A stretch of 64,000 nucleotides of DNA from Maribacter polysaccharolyticus (lineage in GTDB: Bacteria > Bacteroidota > Bacteroidia > Flavobacteriales > Flavobacteriaceae): the NCBI RefSeq assembly GCF_028882255.1, contig NZ_JARBUY010000002.1:136342-200341 (forward strand), written 5' to 3'. A program made the position numbers and the translations under genes. Positions 46,076-57,200 of the stretch are shown in pieces. Every line of letters starts with the position of its first letter. Positions within the stretch are counted from its first letter, which is position 1. The notes below the pieces were generated by a model. That model was not told the DNA's origin, did no database searches, and saw nothing but the letters and a program-made list of their open reading frames with translations.

Positions 46076-47239
46076 TTATTGCGCAGTTCGCGCTATTACT
46101 TTTATCGTTTCCTTTACTTGTTGTGCAATTTTACGGGCTTGGTCCAGATCTTTGTTTACAATGGTCACATGCCCCATTTTTCGAAACGGCCTGGTTTGTC
46201 TTTTTCCATAAATATGGGGCGTAACCCCATCCAATTGTAAAATTTCCTCGATATTTTGATAGACCACATCCCCTGTATGGCCTTCGGCGCCTACCAAATT
46301 CACCATGATTCCGGCGACTTTGCTTTCGGTATTGCCCAAGGGTAGGTTCAGTATGGCACGTATGTGTTGTTCAAATTGATTGGTGTAACTGGCCTCAATA
46401 CTATAATGTCCACTATTATGGGGTCTTGGGGCCACTTCGTTTACAAGGATCTCATCTTCATGGGTCTGGAACATTTCCACGGCCAATAGTCCGACATGTT
46501 GGATACGATCGGAAACTTTCAATGCGATTTCCCGAGCTTTTTGAGCAACTTTTTCATCGATTCGGGCTGGGCATATGACATATTCCACTTGATTGGCTTC
46601 CGGGTGGAATTCCATCTCAACCACGGGATATGTAATGACTTCCCCTTTTGCACTTCGGGCAACGATGACCGCAAGTTCATGTTTGAACGGTATCATTTTC
46701 TCGGTTATGCATTCGCCGGGAGGCAGTCCTTCAAGGTCGTCGATGCTGCGGATGATTTTGACCCCTTGGCCGTCATATCCGAATTGGGCACTTTTCCATA
46801 CAAAAGGAAAATCCAAGCTTTCATGTTCTATGCTTTCCTTGATTTCACTGGCATACGCAAAACGGGAGAACGGGGCCGTCGGGATATCATTGTCGATATA
46901 GAACAACTTTTGTTTGGCCTTGTTCTGTATAATGTGAAGTGCCTTGGTCGGCGGATATACTTTTATGCCTTCCTGTTCCAACTTTTCAAGGGCCGCTGTA
47001 TTTACATTTTCGATTTCAATGGTAAGTACATCGACCTGTTTGCCGAAATTATAGACGGCATCAAAATCGAGAAGGTCGCCTATAGTGAAATCATTGCAGG
47101 CAATCCGCGATGGCGCATCTTTGGAAGCATCCATCACTTTGGTATGGATGTCGAATTTGCGGGTTTCATAGAGCATCATTTTGCCCAATTGACCACCGCC
47201 TAAAATTCCCAATTTAAAGTCAGAAGAAAAATAATCCAT
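46076..47239 (-). CDS. purK: N5-carboxyaminoimidazole ribonucleotide synthase PurK
   Basis: An ATP-grasp enzyme that carboxylates AIR with bicarbonate. GILGGGQLGKMM at the N-terminus binds the nucleotide part, and the grasp domain has GYDGQGVKII and NEVAPRPHNSGHYS. 387 residues. The gene is divergent from hpt-adk; a TATTTTTG box at 47286-47293 gives a leader of about 40 bases. Confidence 0.97.
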   Translation of the reverse strand: MDYFSSDFKLGILGGGQLGKMMLYETRKFDIHTKVMDASKDAPSRIACNDFTIGDLLDFDAVYNFGKQVDVLTIEIENVNTAALEKLEQEGIKVYPPTKALHIIQNKAKQKLFYIDNDIPTAPFSRFAYASEIKESIEHESLDFPFVWKSAQFGYDGQGVKIIRSIDDLEGLPPGECITEKMIPFKHELAVIVARSAKGEVITYPVVEMEFHPEANQVEYVICPARIDEKVAQKAREIALKVSDRIQHVGLLAVEMFQTHEDEILVNEVAPRPHNSGHYSIEASYTNQFEQHIRAILNLPLGNTESKVAGIMVNLVGAEGHTGDVVYQNIEEILQLDGVTPHIYGKRQTRPFRKMGHVTIVNKDLDQARKIAQQVKETIKVIARTAQ

Positions 47240-47285
47240 GTGTTGTTACGAGTGCTTCAGGTTCATGTTCGACGGAAAACTGCAA

Positions 47286-47293
47286 CAAAAATA
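47286..47293 (-). promoter_or_regulatory. -7 box of purK
   Basis: TATTTTTG on the minus strand in the 138-base gap to hpt-adk. Confidence 0.45.
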
Positions 47294-47346
47294 CATCGAA
47301 TTCTCAAAACTGTGGGGTTGACATTCAAAAAGAGAAATCAAAATGG

Positions 47347-47354
47347 TATCTTTG
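47347..47354 (+). promoter_or_regulatory. -7 box of hpt-adk
   Basis: TATCTTTG, 31 bases upstream of the TTG start. It lies inside the longer frame from 47240 and so excludes that start. A TTGACA stands 26 bases upstream, farther than usual. Confidence 0.5.
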
Positions 47355-47377
47355 ACACCTTATATAAAACAAGACCC

Positions 47378-48484
47378 TTGATAAAACTACACGATAAATA
47401 CTTTAAGCCTTTTCTGCGGGAGGAACAGATTCTCGCTGCCGTAAAATCGATCGCCCAAAAAGTGGCTGCTGATTACAAGGATGAAGTGCCCGTTTTTGTG
47501 GGGGTGCTTAACGGATGCTTTATGTTCGTTGCCGATTTCTTAAAGGAATATCCGTATGCCTGTGAAGTTTCGTTCATAAAATTAAGTTCCTATCAGGGCT
47601 TGACCTCTACGGGAATTGTTGAGACCTTGTTGGATATACCTGATAATTTGGAAGGCAAGAGTGTGATCATCCTGGAAGATATCATAGATTCTGGCCGTAC
47701 CTTAAAGGAATTGATCCACCTTTTCAACAATACCAATGTAAAGGAATATAAGGTCGCGAGCTTGTTTTATAAGTCCGAGGTGTATAATGGGGAATATGCA
47801 ATAGATTATGTAGGTATCGATATCCCGGATAAGTTTATAGTAGGGTACGGACTTGATTACGATGAGTTGGGGCGTAACCTGAGAGAAGTATACCAATTAA
47901 ATCAAAAACATATGATCAATCTAGTTCTTTTCGGTAAACCTGGAGCCGGAAAAGGTACCCAAGCAGCGTTCTTGAAAGAGCAATATAATTTAAAACATAT
48001 TTCAACGGGGGATGTTTTTCGTTACAACATCAAAAATAGCACCGAGTTGGGCAATTTGGCCAAATCCTATATGGATAAAGGCGATTTGGTTCCCGATGAG
48101 GTCACTATAAAAATGCTGCAGGATGAGGTTGAAAAACATTCGGATGCAAGTGGTTTTATTTTTGATGGTTTTCCAAGAACCGTGGCACAAGCAAAGGCCT
48201 TGGATGAATTTTTACGTACCAAGGACATGAAAATAGACGCCACGCTCGCTTTGGATGCCAATGATGAGGTATTGATACAGCGTCTTTTGGAACGTGGTAA
48301 GGTCAGTGGTAGGACCGATGATCAAGATGAGTCCAAAATAAGGAATCGTTTTGAGGAGTACAATCAAAAAACGGCTCCATTACAGGCCTATTATGAAAGC
48401 CAAGGAAAATTCCATAGTGTTAACGGTATAGGGGAAATCGAGGATATTACCCGTCGTTTGGCCAAGGTGATCGAGGAATTGTAA
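47378..48484 (+). CDS. Hypoxanthine phosphoribosyltransferase fused to adenylate kinase
   Basis: Residues 1-175 are a purine phosphoribosyltransferase with the PRPP motif EDIIDSGRT at 100-108. Residues 179-368 are adenylate kinase: P-loop GKPGAGKGT at 186-194, GFPRTVAQ at 264-271, and a short LID (RGKVSGRTDD from about 307) without zinc cysteines. The fusion would make IMP or GMP by salvage and balance adenylates in one protein. The start is TTG at 47378 (MIKLHDKYFKP), as homologues begin there and the ATG upstream lies before the promoter. The junction keeps a Met (179) at the usual adk start. Confidence 0.94.
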   Translation: MIKLHDKYFKPFLREEQILAAVKSIAQKVAADYKDEVPVFVGVLNGCFMFVADFLKEYPYACEVSFIKLSSYQGLTSTGIVETLLDIPDNLEGKSVIILEDIIDSGRTLKELIHLFNNTNVKEYKVASLFYKSEVYNGEYAIDYVGIDIPDKFIVGYGLDYDELGRNLREVYQLNQKHMINLVLFGKPGAGKGTQAAFLKEQYNLKHISTGDVFRYNIKNSTELGNLAKSYMDKGDLVPDEVTIKMLQDEVEKHSDASGFIFDGFPRTVAQAKALDEFLRTKDMKIDATLALDANDEVLIQRLLERGKVSGRTDDQDESKIRNRFEEYNQKTAPLQAYYESQGKFHSVNGIGEIEDITRRLAKVIEEL

Positions 48485-48604
48485 TTGTCCGTCAAAAGTT
48501 ACTTGTCTTATACCAAGGGGCTTTCGAAAAGGATAAGGAATGGGCCAATTTGACGTGCAGGAATATCTTCAGCACCGATCAATACAAGATAAATATAGTT
48601 AAGG

Positions 48605-49606
48605 ATGACCGAAGGTAATTTTGTTGATTACGTTAAGATCCATGCCAACTCTGGTAATGGAGGTAAGGGTTCCGTGCATTTGCATCGGGAAAAATACATT
48701 ACCAAAGGGGGTCCTGATGGGGGTGATGGTGGCCGTGGCGGACATGTGATCGTTCGCGGGAACAAGAATTTATGGACCTTGGTGGGCTTTAAGTTTCAAC
48801 GTCATTTCAAGGCAGGTCATGGTGGTCATGGTAGTAAGAACAGAAGTACCGGGGCCGATGGTGAGGATGTCTATATGGATGTTCCTTTGGGAACCGTGTT
48901 CCGCAACAGTGAGACCAACGAGATCCTGTTCGAAATTACCGAAGACGGGGAAGAAAGGATCCTTGCCGAAGGGGGTATGGGAGGTCGTGGTAACTGGCAT
49001 TTTAAATCGGCTACGAACCAAACGCCCCGTTATGCCCAGCCTGGGATAAAAGGGCAGGAAATCGATGTTATCCTTGAATTGAAAGTCTTGGCCGATGTCG
49101 GTTTGGTCGGATTTCCCAATGCAGGTAAATCAACCTTATTGGCAGCCATAACGTCGGCCAAGCCCAAAATAGCGGATTATGAATTTACTACGCTCAAACC
49201 CAATTTGGGCATTGTCGAATATCGTGGTTTCCAGAGTTTTGTCATGGCCGATATTCCCGGTATTATCGAGGGGGCTGCGGAAGGGAAAGGTCTCGGCCAT
49301 TATTTCCTTAGGCATATCGAACGCAATTCGATGTTGTTGTTTCTGATTCCGGCCGATAGTAAGGATATCAGTAAGGAATATGAAATCCTATTGGATGAAC
49401 TCCGTAGGTACAATCCGGAACTCTTGGATAAAGAACGATTGGTCGCCATCTCAAAAAGTGACATGCTCGATGCGGAATTGATGGATGAGATGAAAATTGA
49501 GCTCGATAAGGATTTCAAGGATATCCCCTATATGTTCATTTCCTCTGTATCCCAGTTTGGAATCATCGAACTGAAAGATAGACTTTGGAAGATGCTCAAC
49601 AGTTAA
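48605..49606 (+). CDS. obg: GTPase ObgE/CgtA
   Basis: A ribosome-assembly GTPase. The N-terminal glycine-rich Obg fold spans 1-157 ([14 protein letters not shown]), then a G domain with GFPNAGKST at 169-177, [12 protein letters not shown] near 216 and SKSD for the base. 333 residues, without the extra C-terminal OCT domain. It follows hpt-adk on the same strand. Confidence 0.97.
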   Translation: MTEGNFVDYVKIHANSGNGGKGSVHLHREKYITKGGPDGGDGGRGGHVIVRGNKNLWTLVGFKFQRHFKAGHGGHGSKNRSTGADGEDVYMDVPLGTVFRNSETNEILFEITEDGEERILAEGGMGGRGNWHFKSATNQTPRYAQPGIKGQEIDVILELKVLADVGLVGFPNAGKSTLLAAITSAKPKIADYEFTTLKPNLGIVEYRGFQSFVMADIPGIIEGAAEGKGLGHYFLRHIERNSMLLFLIPADSKDISKEYEILLDELRRYNPELLDKERLVAISKSDMLDAELMDEMKIELDKDFKDIPYMFISSVSQFGIIELKDRLWKMLNS

Positions 49607-49672
49607 TCGAAAAATGGGACGGTTCTAAACGAAAAGTCTGATTTTTCTTTACATTTAAGAAAAGCTAAGGCG

Positions 49673-50197
49673 ATGAAAATCATACCCTACTTATTATTGG
49701 TCCTTTTGTTTACTTCGTGTCAAGCCGTTCGTGTGCAGACCGATTATCAAAAAGGCACCGATTTTTCAAATTACGCGACCTACAATTATTACAGTGATAT
49801 GGAAACGGGATTGGGTGATTTGGAAGAAAGGCGCTTTCTAAAGGTGCTCGATGCCGCTTTAAGGGGCAAAGGGTTGCTGTTATCCGAAGAGCCCGACTTT
49901 TTTATCAATATCCAAAGTGAAATCTACCAGACTCCAAATGACAATACGGTTGGATTGGGGGTAGGTGGTGGCGGAAGGAATGTCGCTGGTGGACTGTCTG
50001 TCGGAATTCCCATTGCGTCTTCAAAGGTTCAACGCGAAATCATACTCGATTTTATCGATAGTCAAAAAGAACAATTGTTTTGGCAGGCTGTAAGTAGTAG
50101 TAGTTTCCACGAAAATACATCACCTACCGAACGGGAAGCCAAACTTCAGGAAATAGTTGAAAAGGTATTGTCAAAATATCCGCCTAAAACCAAATAA
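49673..50197 (+). CDS. DUF4136 lipoprotein
   Basis: 174 residues with a lipobox LLFTSC, lipidated Cys16. The rest matches DUF4136: DYQKGTDFSNYATYNYY after the anchor and a C-terminal stretch EREAKLQEIVEKVLSKYPP. A glycine-rich loop GLGVGGGGRNVAGGLSVG lies in the middle. It is an envelope protein of unknown role. Confidence 0.87.
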   Translation: MKIIPYLLLVLLFTSCQAVRVQTDYQKGTDFSNYATYNYYSDMETGLGDLEERRFLKVLDAALRGKGLLLSEEPDFFINIQSEIYQTPNDNTVGLGVGGGGRNVAGGLSVGIPIASSKVQREIILDFIDSQKEQLFWQAVSSSSFHENTSPTEREAKLQEIVEKVLSKYPPKTK

Positions 50198-50306
50198 CGG
50201 CCAGCTGTATTTTTGACTTCCCGTATGATGGTCGTACAGCTATGTGGATTAGGGATATGCCTTAGGTCAACTTTGTTTTTCGTTCGGGATTTTACAACCC
50301 ATATAA

Positions 50307-50794
50307 AATAAATCCGACCCTTTTTTCATACCATTTGAACAGCATGCCTTCGATTACCTACTAAAACCGATAAATGAAAAACGCTTCGCCATGGCCATTG
50401 ATAAAGTGAAGGCTAAATTGGAAGCATCGAATAATGAAACGGCAGTCAACGCAGCAAGGTTGACCGGAAGCAGTCAGGTTTTCATAAAGGATGGGGAAAA
50501 GTGCCGGTTGATAAAAATCGGGGATTTTTCCCATTTGGAAGTCGTAGGCAATTATAACCGTGTGTTCTTTCGCGATGAAAGGCCCATGCTTTATAAATGG
50601 TTCAACCAAATAGAGGAAAAGCTTCCCGAAAAATACTTTTTTAGGGCAAATCGCCAACAGATTATCAATACGAATTTCATCCAGGATTTGGTGCCCTGGT
50701 TCAAGGGAAATTAAAATTGAGTATGCGCAACGGTGAAGAAGTGGAAGTGTCCCGAAGGCAATCCTATCTTTTCAAAGACCGAATGGGTCTATAA
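50307..50794 (+). pseudogene. Decayed LytTR response-regulator gene
   Basis: Only the end of the receiver domain is left: from 50307 the frame reads into AFDYLLKPINEKRF, the typical last helix of receiver domains before a LytTR part. The DNA-binding LytTR domain follows (YNRVFFRDERPMLYKWFNQIEEKLP, then FFRANRQQIINTNFI). At about 50713 the frame hits TAA, but one base of shift continues LKLSMRNGEEVEVSRRQSY and FKDRMGL to a stop at 50794, as the domain should. So the gene is cut at the 5' end and frameshifted near the 3' end. No sensor kinase is adjacent. The frame from ATG 50391 is a piece of it. Confidence 0.8.
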
Positions 50795-50818
50795 GAAGCG
50801 TCAATCAATGCTCCCCTC

Positions 50819-51193
50819 TTAAGCTCTAAGCAAATCTTTGTACCGGTCTTTGTAATTGTATAACATCACTATATTAAGGATAAGTAAAACCAATGCCCTT
50901 AAAATGGAACCCGGTTCCAGAAAGGCATGGAATAAGATGGTGTTTACCGATACGGTAAGGAGTACCAACATCATTAAGGCCCCATATTTGTTGACCAATA
51001 ATGAAATACCTGCGAGTATTTCGATAATGGCCACTACCTTAAGGGTATTGGTGCTCATAAGAGCGGAAAAATAATCGGTTGCTGCGGCCGACATTTCGCC
51101 CATTGGCATAAAATGAAAAAACTTATCGAATCCTACGGCGAGTAAAAAAACGCCAAGGACAAAACGGAGTACTAAGAAAATCGTAGCGTTCAT
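50819..51193 (-). CDS. DoxX-like membrane protein, 124 aa
   Basis: Four hydrophobic segments; LRFVLGVFLLAVGFDKFFHF at the start and AIIEILAGISLLVNKYG in the middle are typical of DoxX and related proteins. Function is unknown. It stands alone, convergent with the LytTR pseudogene. Confidence 0.75.
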   Translation of the reverse strand: MNATIFLVLRFVLGVFLLAVGFDKFFHFMPMGEMSAAATDYFSALMSTNTLKVVAIIEILAGISLLVNKYGALMMLVLLTVSVNTILFHAFLEPGSILRALVLLILNIVMLYNYKDRYKDLLRA

Positions 51194-51264
51194 AATTGAT
51201 TGTTTTTGAGTTGATGAACAATTAAATTATGAAAAAAAATACCAAAAAAATGAATAATTGGCAA

Positions 51265-54200
51265 TTATTTAAGAGTTATGTTTATTCTCTGACCTTCGCT
51301 ATGACTGCTGAACTCCGGGGCATACATGCTTTGAATGGTGGTGATGCCCGTACTGAAATCACCGGCATTGTTAACGTTTAGGTCATATTCGAAAACATAG
51401 ATGCCTTTTGGGAGTGAATCGAAAAAGAAATCGGTGCTGGCATCTTTCGTGCTTTCATAATACCCCAACCCATCTTGCCATTTGTATTGCGATAGCACAT
51501 TTATGGGTTCCAGTCCGGCTGCACGCATGTCTTTCATATGGACGAATTCCATATTCCGGTCAGCACGGAGTTCTATGCGCACCCGTACAAGATCGCCTAC
51601 CTTTAAATTGGTTTTAGGGGTTATTTCCGAAATTTCCTCACCGGTATCGGTATGGGTTCTCAAGAACAGTTTCTTTTTCAGTTGTATAGGGGTCGCGGAC
51701 GGGGTTATGTTGTCCAAGTCCTCAAAATACTGCCAATAAAGGGCTCCCCAAACGATACCCTCTCCTTTTTCGGTAAGTTGCACCTCACCTAGGTTTGTAT
51801 TTATTTCACTGTTGTTCCACGATGTCTTAAAATATCCGGTACCGGCTTCAACCCGTATGTTTTCCATTTTGGACGGTTCTATTTTTTTACCGCCCACCAA
51901 AATATCCACGGCATCGGTAACCGAAAGCCAATCGCTTCCTTGACGCAATAGGGCGTAGACCGCATCGGTAGTGGCTTTGGTCGATTTCCATTGGTTGGTC
52001 TGTTTGTTTTTCAGCAACCATATTTTAAGTTTATCGACCGTAGTGCTATCATCTGAGATTTCCGAAAAAGCTTCAATCAGTAACGCTTGGGTCTCAACAG
52101 GGGCTTGGTACCAAGACCAAGATGGGGTGTTTTCTTTCCAGTACATGCCCATTTCCCCAGAAACAATACTGTTATCCTTTAGGGAACGTAGAATTTTACT
52201 AGCCGTTGCATTATCGTCCTTTCTATGCAGTACCAAAGCCAATATTCCCTTGGCATAAAGACTTTTTTCGATCCAATATTTCTTGGCTTGCCCTAAGTAG
52301 TAGGAAGTAATGGCATCAAGCTTTTCCGAGGTTGCTATTTCCGGGAAAAAACTGCGCATATAGAGGTAATGCATTTGCAGATACGTCAAATGGTCATTGT
52401 CGATGTTCTTCGCATGCTTGTTCATTTGCTCGTATTCCTTCATAAAGGCTTCATCCAAATAGTGAATGGCTTTAGCGGTCATGGCAGGCAGCTTGGTATC
52501 CTCATCGGTGTGTACAGACAGCTTTTTCAAATGCCCTAGGCCCGTAATGATATGTTGTGTGATAAAACGGTTTTCCCTTCCGCCTTTAAACCATGCCCAG
52601 GCCCCGTTCGACATTTGGTTTTGTTTCAATTGGTTCAGGGCTTTGGCTTGTGCCTGTTGCATTTGGTTCAGGTCGAACAATAGGGCAATACGTTTTTTCT
52701 GCTCGGTTTCCGATTGTGCATCCCGCAACCAAGGGGTTTCCTGAATGAGCAATGCTTTTAGCTCCTGGTTCTTTTCCAAATTGCTCAATAAGGCATCGCT
52801 ATGGGCCCATTGGTCAAAGACCTCCTTGATCCTAGGGGAGCTATTGACAATATGACTCGCCAAGGTATTGGCGTAATATCTAGAAAATACCTGTTCGTTG
52901 CAATCATAAGGGAATTCCATGAGATAGGGCAGGGCCTGTACGGCATACCATGCCGGGTTCGAGGTGATCTCTAAAGTTAGTTTGTGGTTTTCTAGGGTCG
53001 TTGAAGCAGGGTCCTTCAATTTATCCAAAGTAAAGGTCTTGGATTGGTTACTGCCTACCCACATGGGTAAGGTTTCGGTCACCAGCATGCGGTTGGTCAA
53101 AACCGGAAGCACATTTTGTTCGCCATCACTAAAATCACCGGCTTTTGCAATGATCCTGTATTGCAGGGCCTGTAAGTTAGCCGGAATCTTCAATGTCCAT
53201 GACACTTGGGTGTTTCCAAGGGCATCTGCCGAAAAGGAAATTTGTTGTGTTTCGGCAAGTAGGAGATCATTTGTGATCTGCTTTCCGGAAATCACATCGG
53301 TCAAGGTTATTTCCGCTTGCCCTGTCAGTTTTTTTTCCGTTAGGTTGGCGATTTTGGTGCTGATGGTAATTTGATCTCCTGCGCGGAGAAAACGCGGTAC
53401 ATTGGGTGTCACCATCAATTCCTTTTGGGTCACGGTCTCGAGCGTACTCATGGCACTTTGTAAGGACTTGGTATGTGCCAATAGCTGTAATTTCCATTGG
53501 GTCAGCGCTTCGGGTGTCGTAAAGCTAAAAGATACATGGCCCTCCTTGTCAGTATGCAATTGGGGAAAGAAGAAGGCGGTTTCCTGAAGGTTTTTGCGAA
53601 TTTGGATAGGACCTTTGTCTTCTTCCGTAATTGGGGCTTTTTGCTCGTTCCCTACTTCAATACCCGTTGTGTTTTCAACAGCTACTACTAGGTTCAAAGT
53701 TTCCGGATCAGCTTCCATCGCGATCTGTTGATCGGCATTTTTCATTACCCTACTTAGGCCGCGAATATGAACGGGACTATTTCCGAACTGCAACCCAAAC
53801 CAGTTAAAGGTGTTGTAATATGGGGGCTTGTACCGGTTTCTATACATTGGTTCGCTGAATGTGAAAAAATAGGAGTTCCCGAAACTTCGATCTGCATTGG
53901 TACGGAAGTTCGAATAATAGATAGGTTGGTGTAAAGGGTTAAAACCCCAAGAGTGGTCTTTAAAGGCGTCCAAAGAGGCATCATACATATTCGCCAATAC
54001 TTCGGCGGCGACCTTTTCACCTTTTGGGCCTTTGATTTCAAAGCTCCATGTTTCATCGGTTCCCGGTTTTATCTTGTCCCTAAAGGTCAAGGTTTCGATC
54101 TCCAAATCGGTTTTAGGGTAAGGGATGGAGATGGGCAAGACTCCGGTATAAAAAGAGTTATATGCCGAAAAACTATAGGTAAGGGAGAACCCTCCTAAGT

Positions 54201-57200
54201 CTTCTTCGGTAACGGGAACAACGATTTTCTTTCCTCCGTTTCCTAGGGTGACCAATTGGGTTTGGATAATCTTACGGTCTTTTTCGACCATTACCCTTAC
54301 ATTCAGCATTTCCGCATTGGAGTAAAAGGTTATTACCGCTTTATCACCTATCGCATAATGGTCTTTGTCTGTCTTGATATGGAATAGCTGATTGTCGGGC
54401 AAACTATTATCCTTTTCGCTGAAAAGGGTCATATGGGTTAGGTCTTTGACGGTCTGTCCGAATTTATCCTTGGTTTCCAGGGTTATTCGGTATTTTCCGG
54501 AAACCCATTTTTTGATGCTACCAAGGTTTATGTCCATGGAAGTACCCGTATCGAAGGATGTTTCCAAAACCAATGGCCCGTTTTCCCATTGGGTTTGGTC
54601 ATGCTCGTTTGCATAGGCATCGTGGGGGAAAAGCTTTCTGAATTCCCCTTCGTTAAAACCGGGATAATCCGGGGCTTCCCATGGCCTGTTTCGCAATACA
54701 TGGGCAGGGGATTTCAACTTATAGATTTTTAGGGTCCCTTTAGCGGGAACAAATTGGCCGTTGAGGTTATTGGTGTATACGGTAATAGTATGGTCTTTTT
54801 TATCCTTATCCAAGGTTTCGCCAACTACGATGTTTGCGGTTAGTGCATGGTACCCTACGCGGACCGTGGTCATGGTACTATGGGTTTCCCCGTTTATATC
54901 GGTAACATCGGCACTGATTTCATAATTGAAGGTGGGCACACTTTCCTTAGCGACCGACATATCGGGAAGGGCCATGAATTTAAATTGATAGTTGCCTGAA
55001 GCATCCGTGGTCGTTTCCCCATGGGTAATTTCCTGGGGGGCGCCGTTGAAATAAGGTCGGTACCCAAAATACCATCTTGGGAAATCTACGATCCGTTTGA
55101 CCCTATAGGTGACCTTGGCATCGGTAATGGCGCTTCCGGCATAGGCCATGGCCTTACCGGAGACGATGACACTATCGTTTATTTTTACGGTGGCCGTAAT
55201 GGGATCGAATGAAGTCTCGAATTTGGGACGTTTATATTCCTCCACCGAGAAGTTCAGGCCCCCGTTGATATTGATGGCCTTGGAACGGACTTGCAAAGAA
55301 TGACGTCCTGTAAGTCCGTTGTTGGGGAGTATGAATTCCCCTGTAAATGATCCAAATTCATTGGTCCGTAATTCTTGTGAACTCACTTCTTGGCCATTGG
55401 CATCAAGTAGGGTTACGGTTATTGCCGTATTCGGCTGTACGTTGGATCCCGATTTTTCCTGTAAAATGGCGATTCCTTTAAAATACAAAGGTTGACCGGG
55501 GCGGTATATACTTCGGTCGGTAAAAAGAAATGAGTTATAGGTTGTTTCGGTATGGTCCTCTTGGTCATACTCCTTATCGATGAAATAATCCCCAAAATAG
55601 GCGGTATCGTCACCCGCCGTAATGGTGGCCCTGACACTCGTCCATCGTTTACTGCTTAATGGGATCAAGACTTGGCCCAAGGCATCGGTGGTATAGGTTT
55701 TGGTCAAAAAGCCACGGTCGTAGTTCTCTTTATACGTTAGTTGGAGTTGGGCGCCTTTCTTGGGCTGTCCATCGTTTCTGTCTATGACTTGAAAACGGTA
55801 TTCCGAAGATGTGCGGGTTTCGACCAGTGCCAAATCCGTAACTTGGATATCCGAATAGGCAAATGAAGGGTCTTGGTCCTTAGGGGTTGCCAAGATGAGA
55901 TATAAGCCGTTCCCCAATGCGGGTAAAAGTACCTCGGTGCTATGGTTTTGATGATCCCCTTCGTTTTTTAAAACGGCATCCCAGGATTTGACCAATTCGA
56001 GTTTTTTGATGAAAGCGAGTTTCTTGGGTTCGGGATGGTGTTTATGCAGTTCCTTTAGGTCCTGAGGGGAAATTTTAAAGGCCGAGAATTGCAGATGGTC
56101 GTGGTTTTTATAATTGACCAATATGCGGGATGGCTGGTCGGTGGGGATGGACTTCTCTGCGGTAAGTTCAAGGTTTTTGGACAATATGGTCGCTTTAAGG
56201 TCCCTACTTTTATCGGCAGCCTTACTCTTGGGAAATTCCTTGATAATACCATCGCATAGGGCAACGGCTTCCTTTAATTTCTTTTGGTGTTCTTTTTGGG
56301 TCTTTGGATGGTAGGTATTGCCCCATTGCCGGTATAACAAAGCGGTTTCATGCCGATAAAGGGCCGATGTCGCATGGGGGGCTGTCCCTAGGGATGATTG
56401 TTGTAAAACTTTCAAATAGAACGAGTCCTTATCGGGGAATACCGCATACTGGTGTACGTATTGAAGGCGTTCGATATCGACATCGACCATGGCTTCCGGG
56501 TTATTGTTCTCGAGGTGGAAAGCCAATAATTGCTGATAGGTCGCTATGGCCTGGGCCTGTAATGATGTCTTGTCCTCCGTATCCGATTTTACCTTTATGA
56601 ATTCTTGGACCTCGCCCAAAAAGGAAGGGTCATCGATTTCAAATTTATTCGCCGGTCGGGTAATGTCCGACTCTTGGGTCTTGTAAAAATCGAGGGCCGT
56701 ATGGGCCAAAATATCGAATAGGGTAGGGCGATAGGTTTCAGGGCCCTTTTGCTCATTTAGGATGTCTTTATACGTATCAATGGGGATCTGTTGTAATGAC
56801 TCGGGATGGGTGAGTGAATTTTTGAAACGAAGGTTTATTTCAGTGAACAGTGTCATGAGGTCCCAGGTTCTAAAATCGACCGGATCTATTTTTGTTTCGG
56901 TTTTTGTCCTATGGTAAAACTGATATCGGTTCTGCTGAAAATATTGCCAATATAAATTGGCCAAATAGCTTTCTAAGATGTTTTTGGTGGGAAATGCAGC
57001 CTTCAGGATTTCCTGTTTAAAATCATTTACAATACGCAATTGAGCGTCTTCCTCAAGGGTCAGGGCGTATTTGGAGGTGTATAAAAGGGATTTTATGATT
57101 TGACCCGTATTGTTTTCCTTATGCGCTTTTTTCGAGATTTTTTCGACCACCCCAAGTGCCGATTTGGTCAAGGCCTCCTTTTCAAATTGGGCTACATTTT

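Noticed and set aside
46496-47203. Plus-strand open frame of 235 codons inside purK
   Set aside because: Shadow of the PurK frame; no motif and no start context.
47240-47377. Upstream extension of hpt-adk from ATG 47240
   Set aside because: The extra 46 residues match no phosphoribosyltransferase N-terminus and the -7 box lies inside them.
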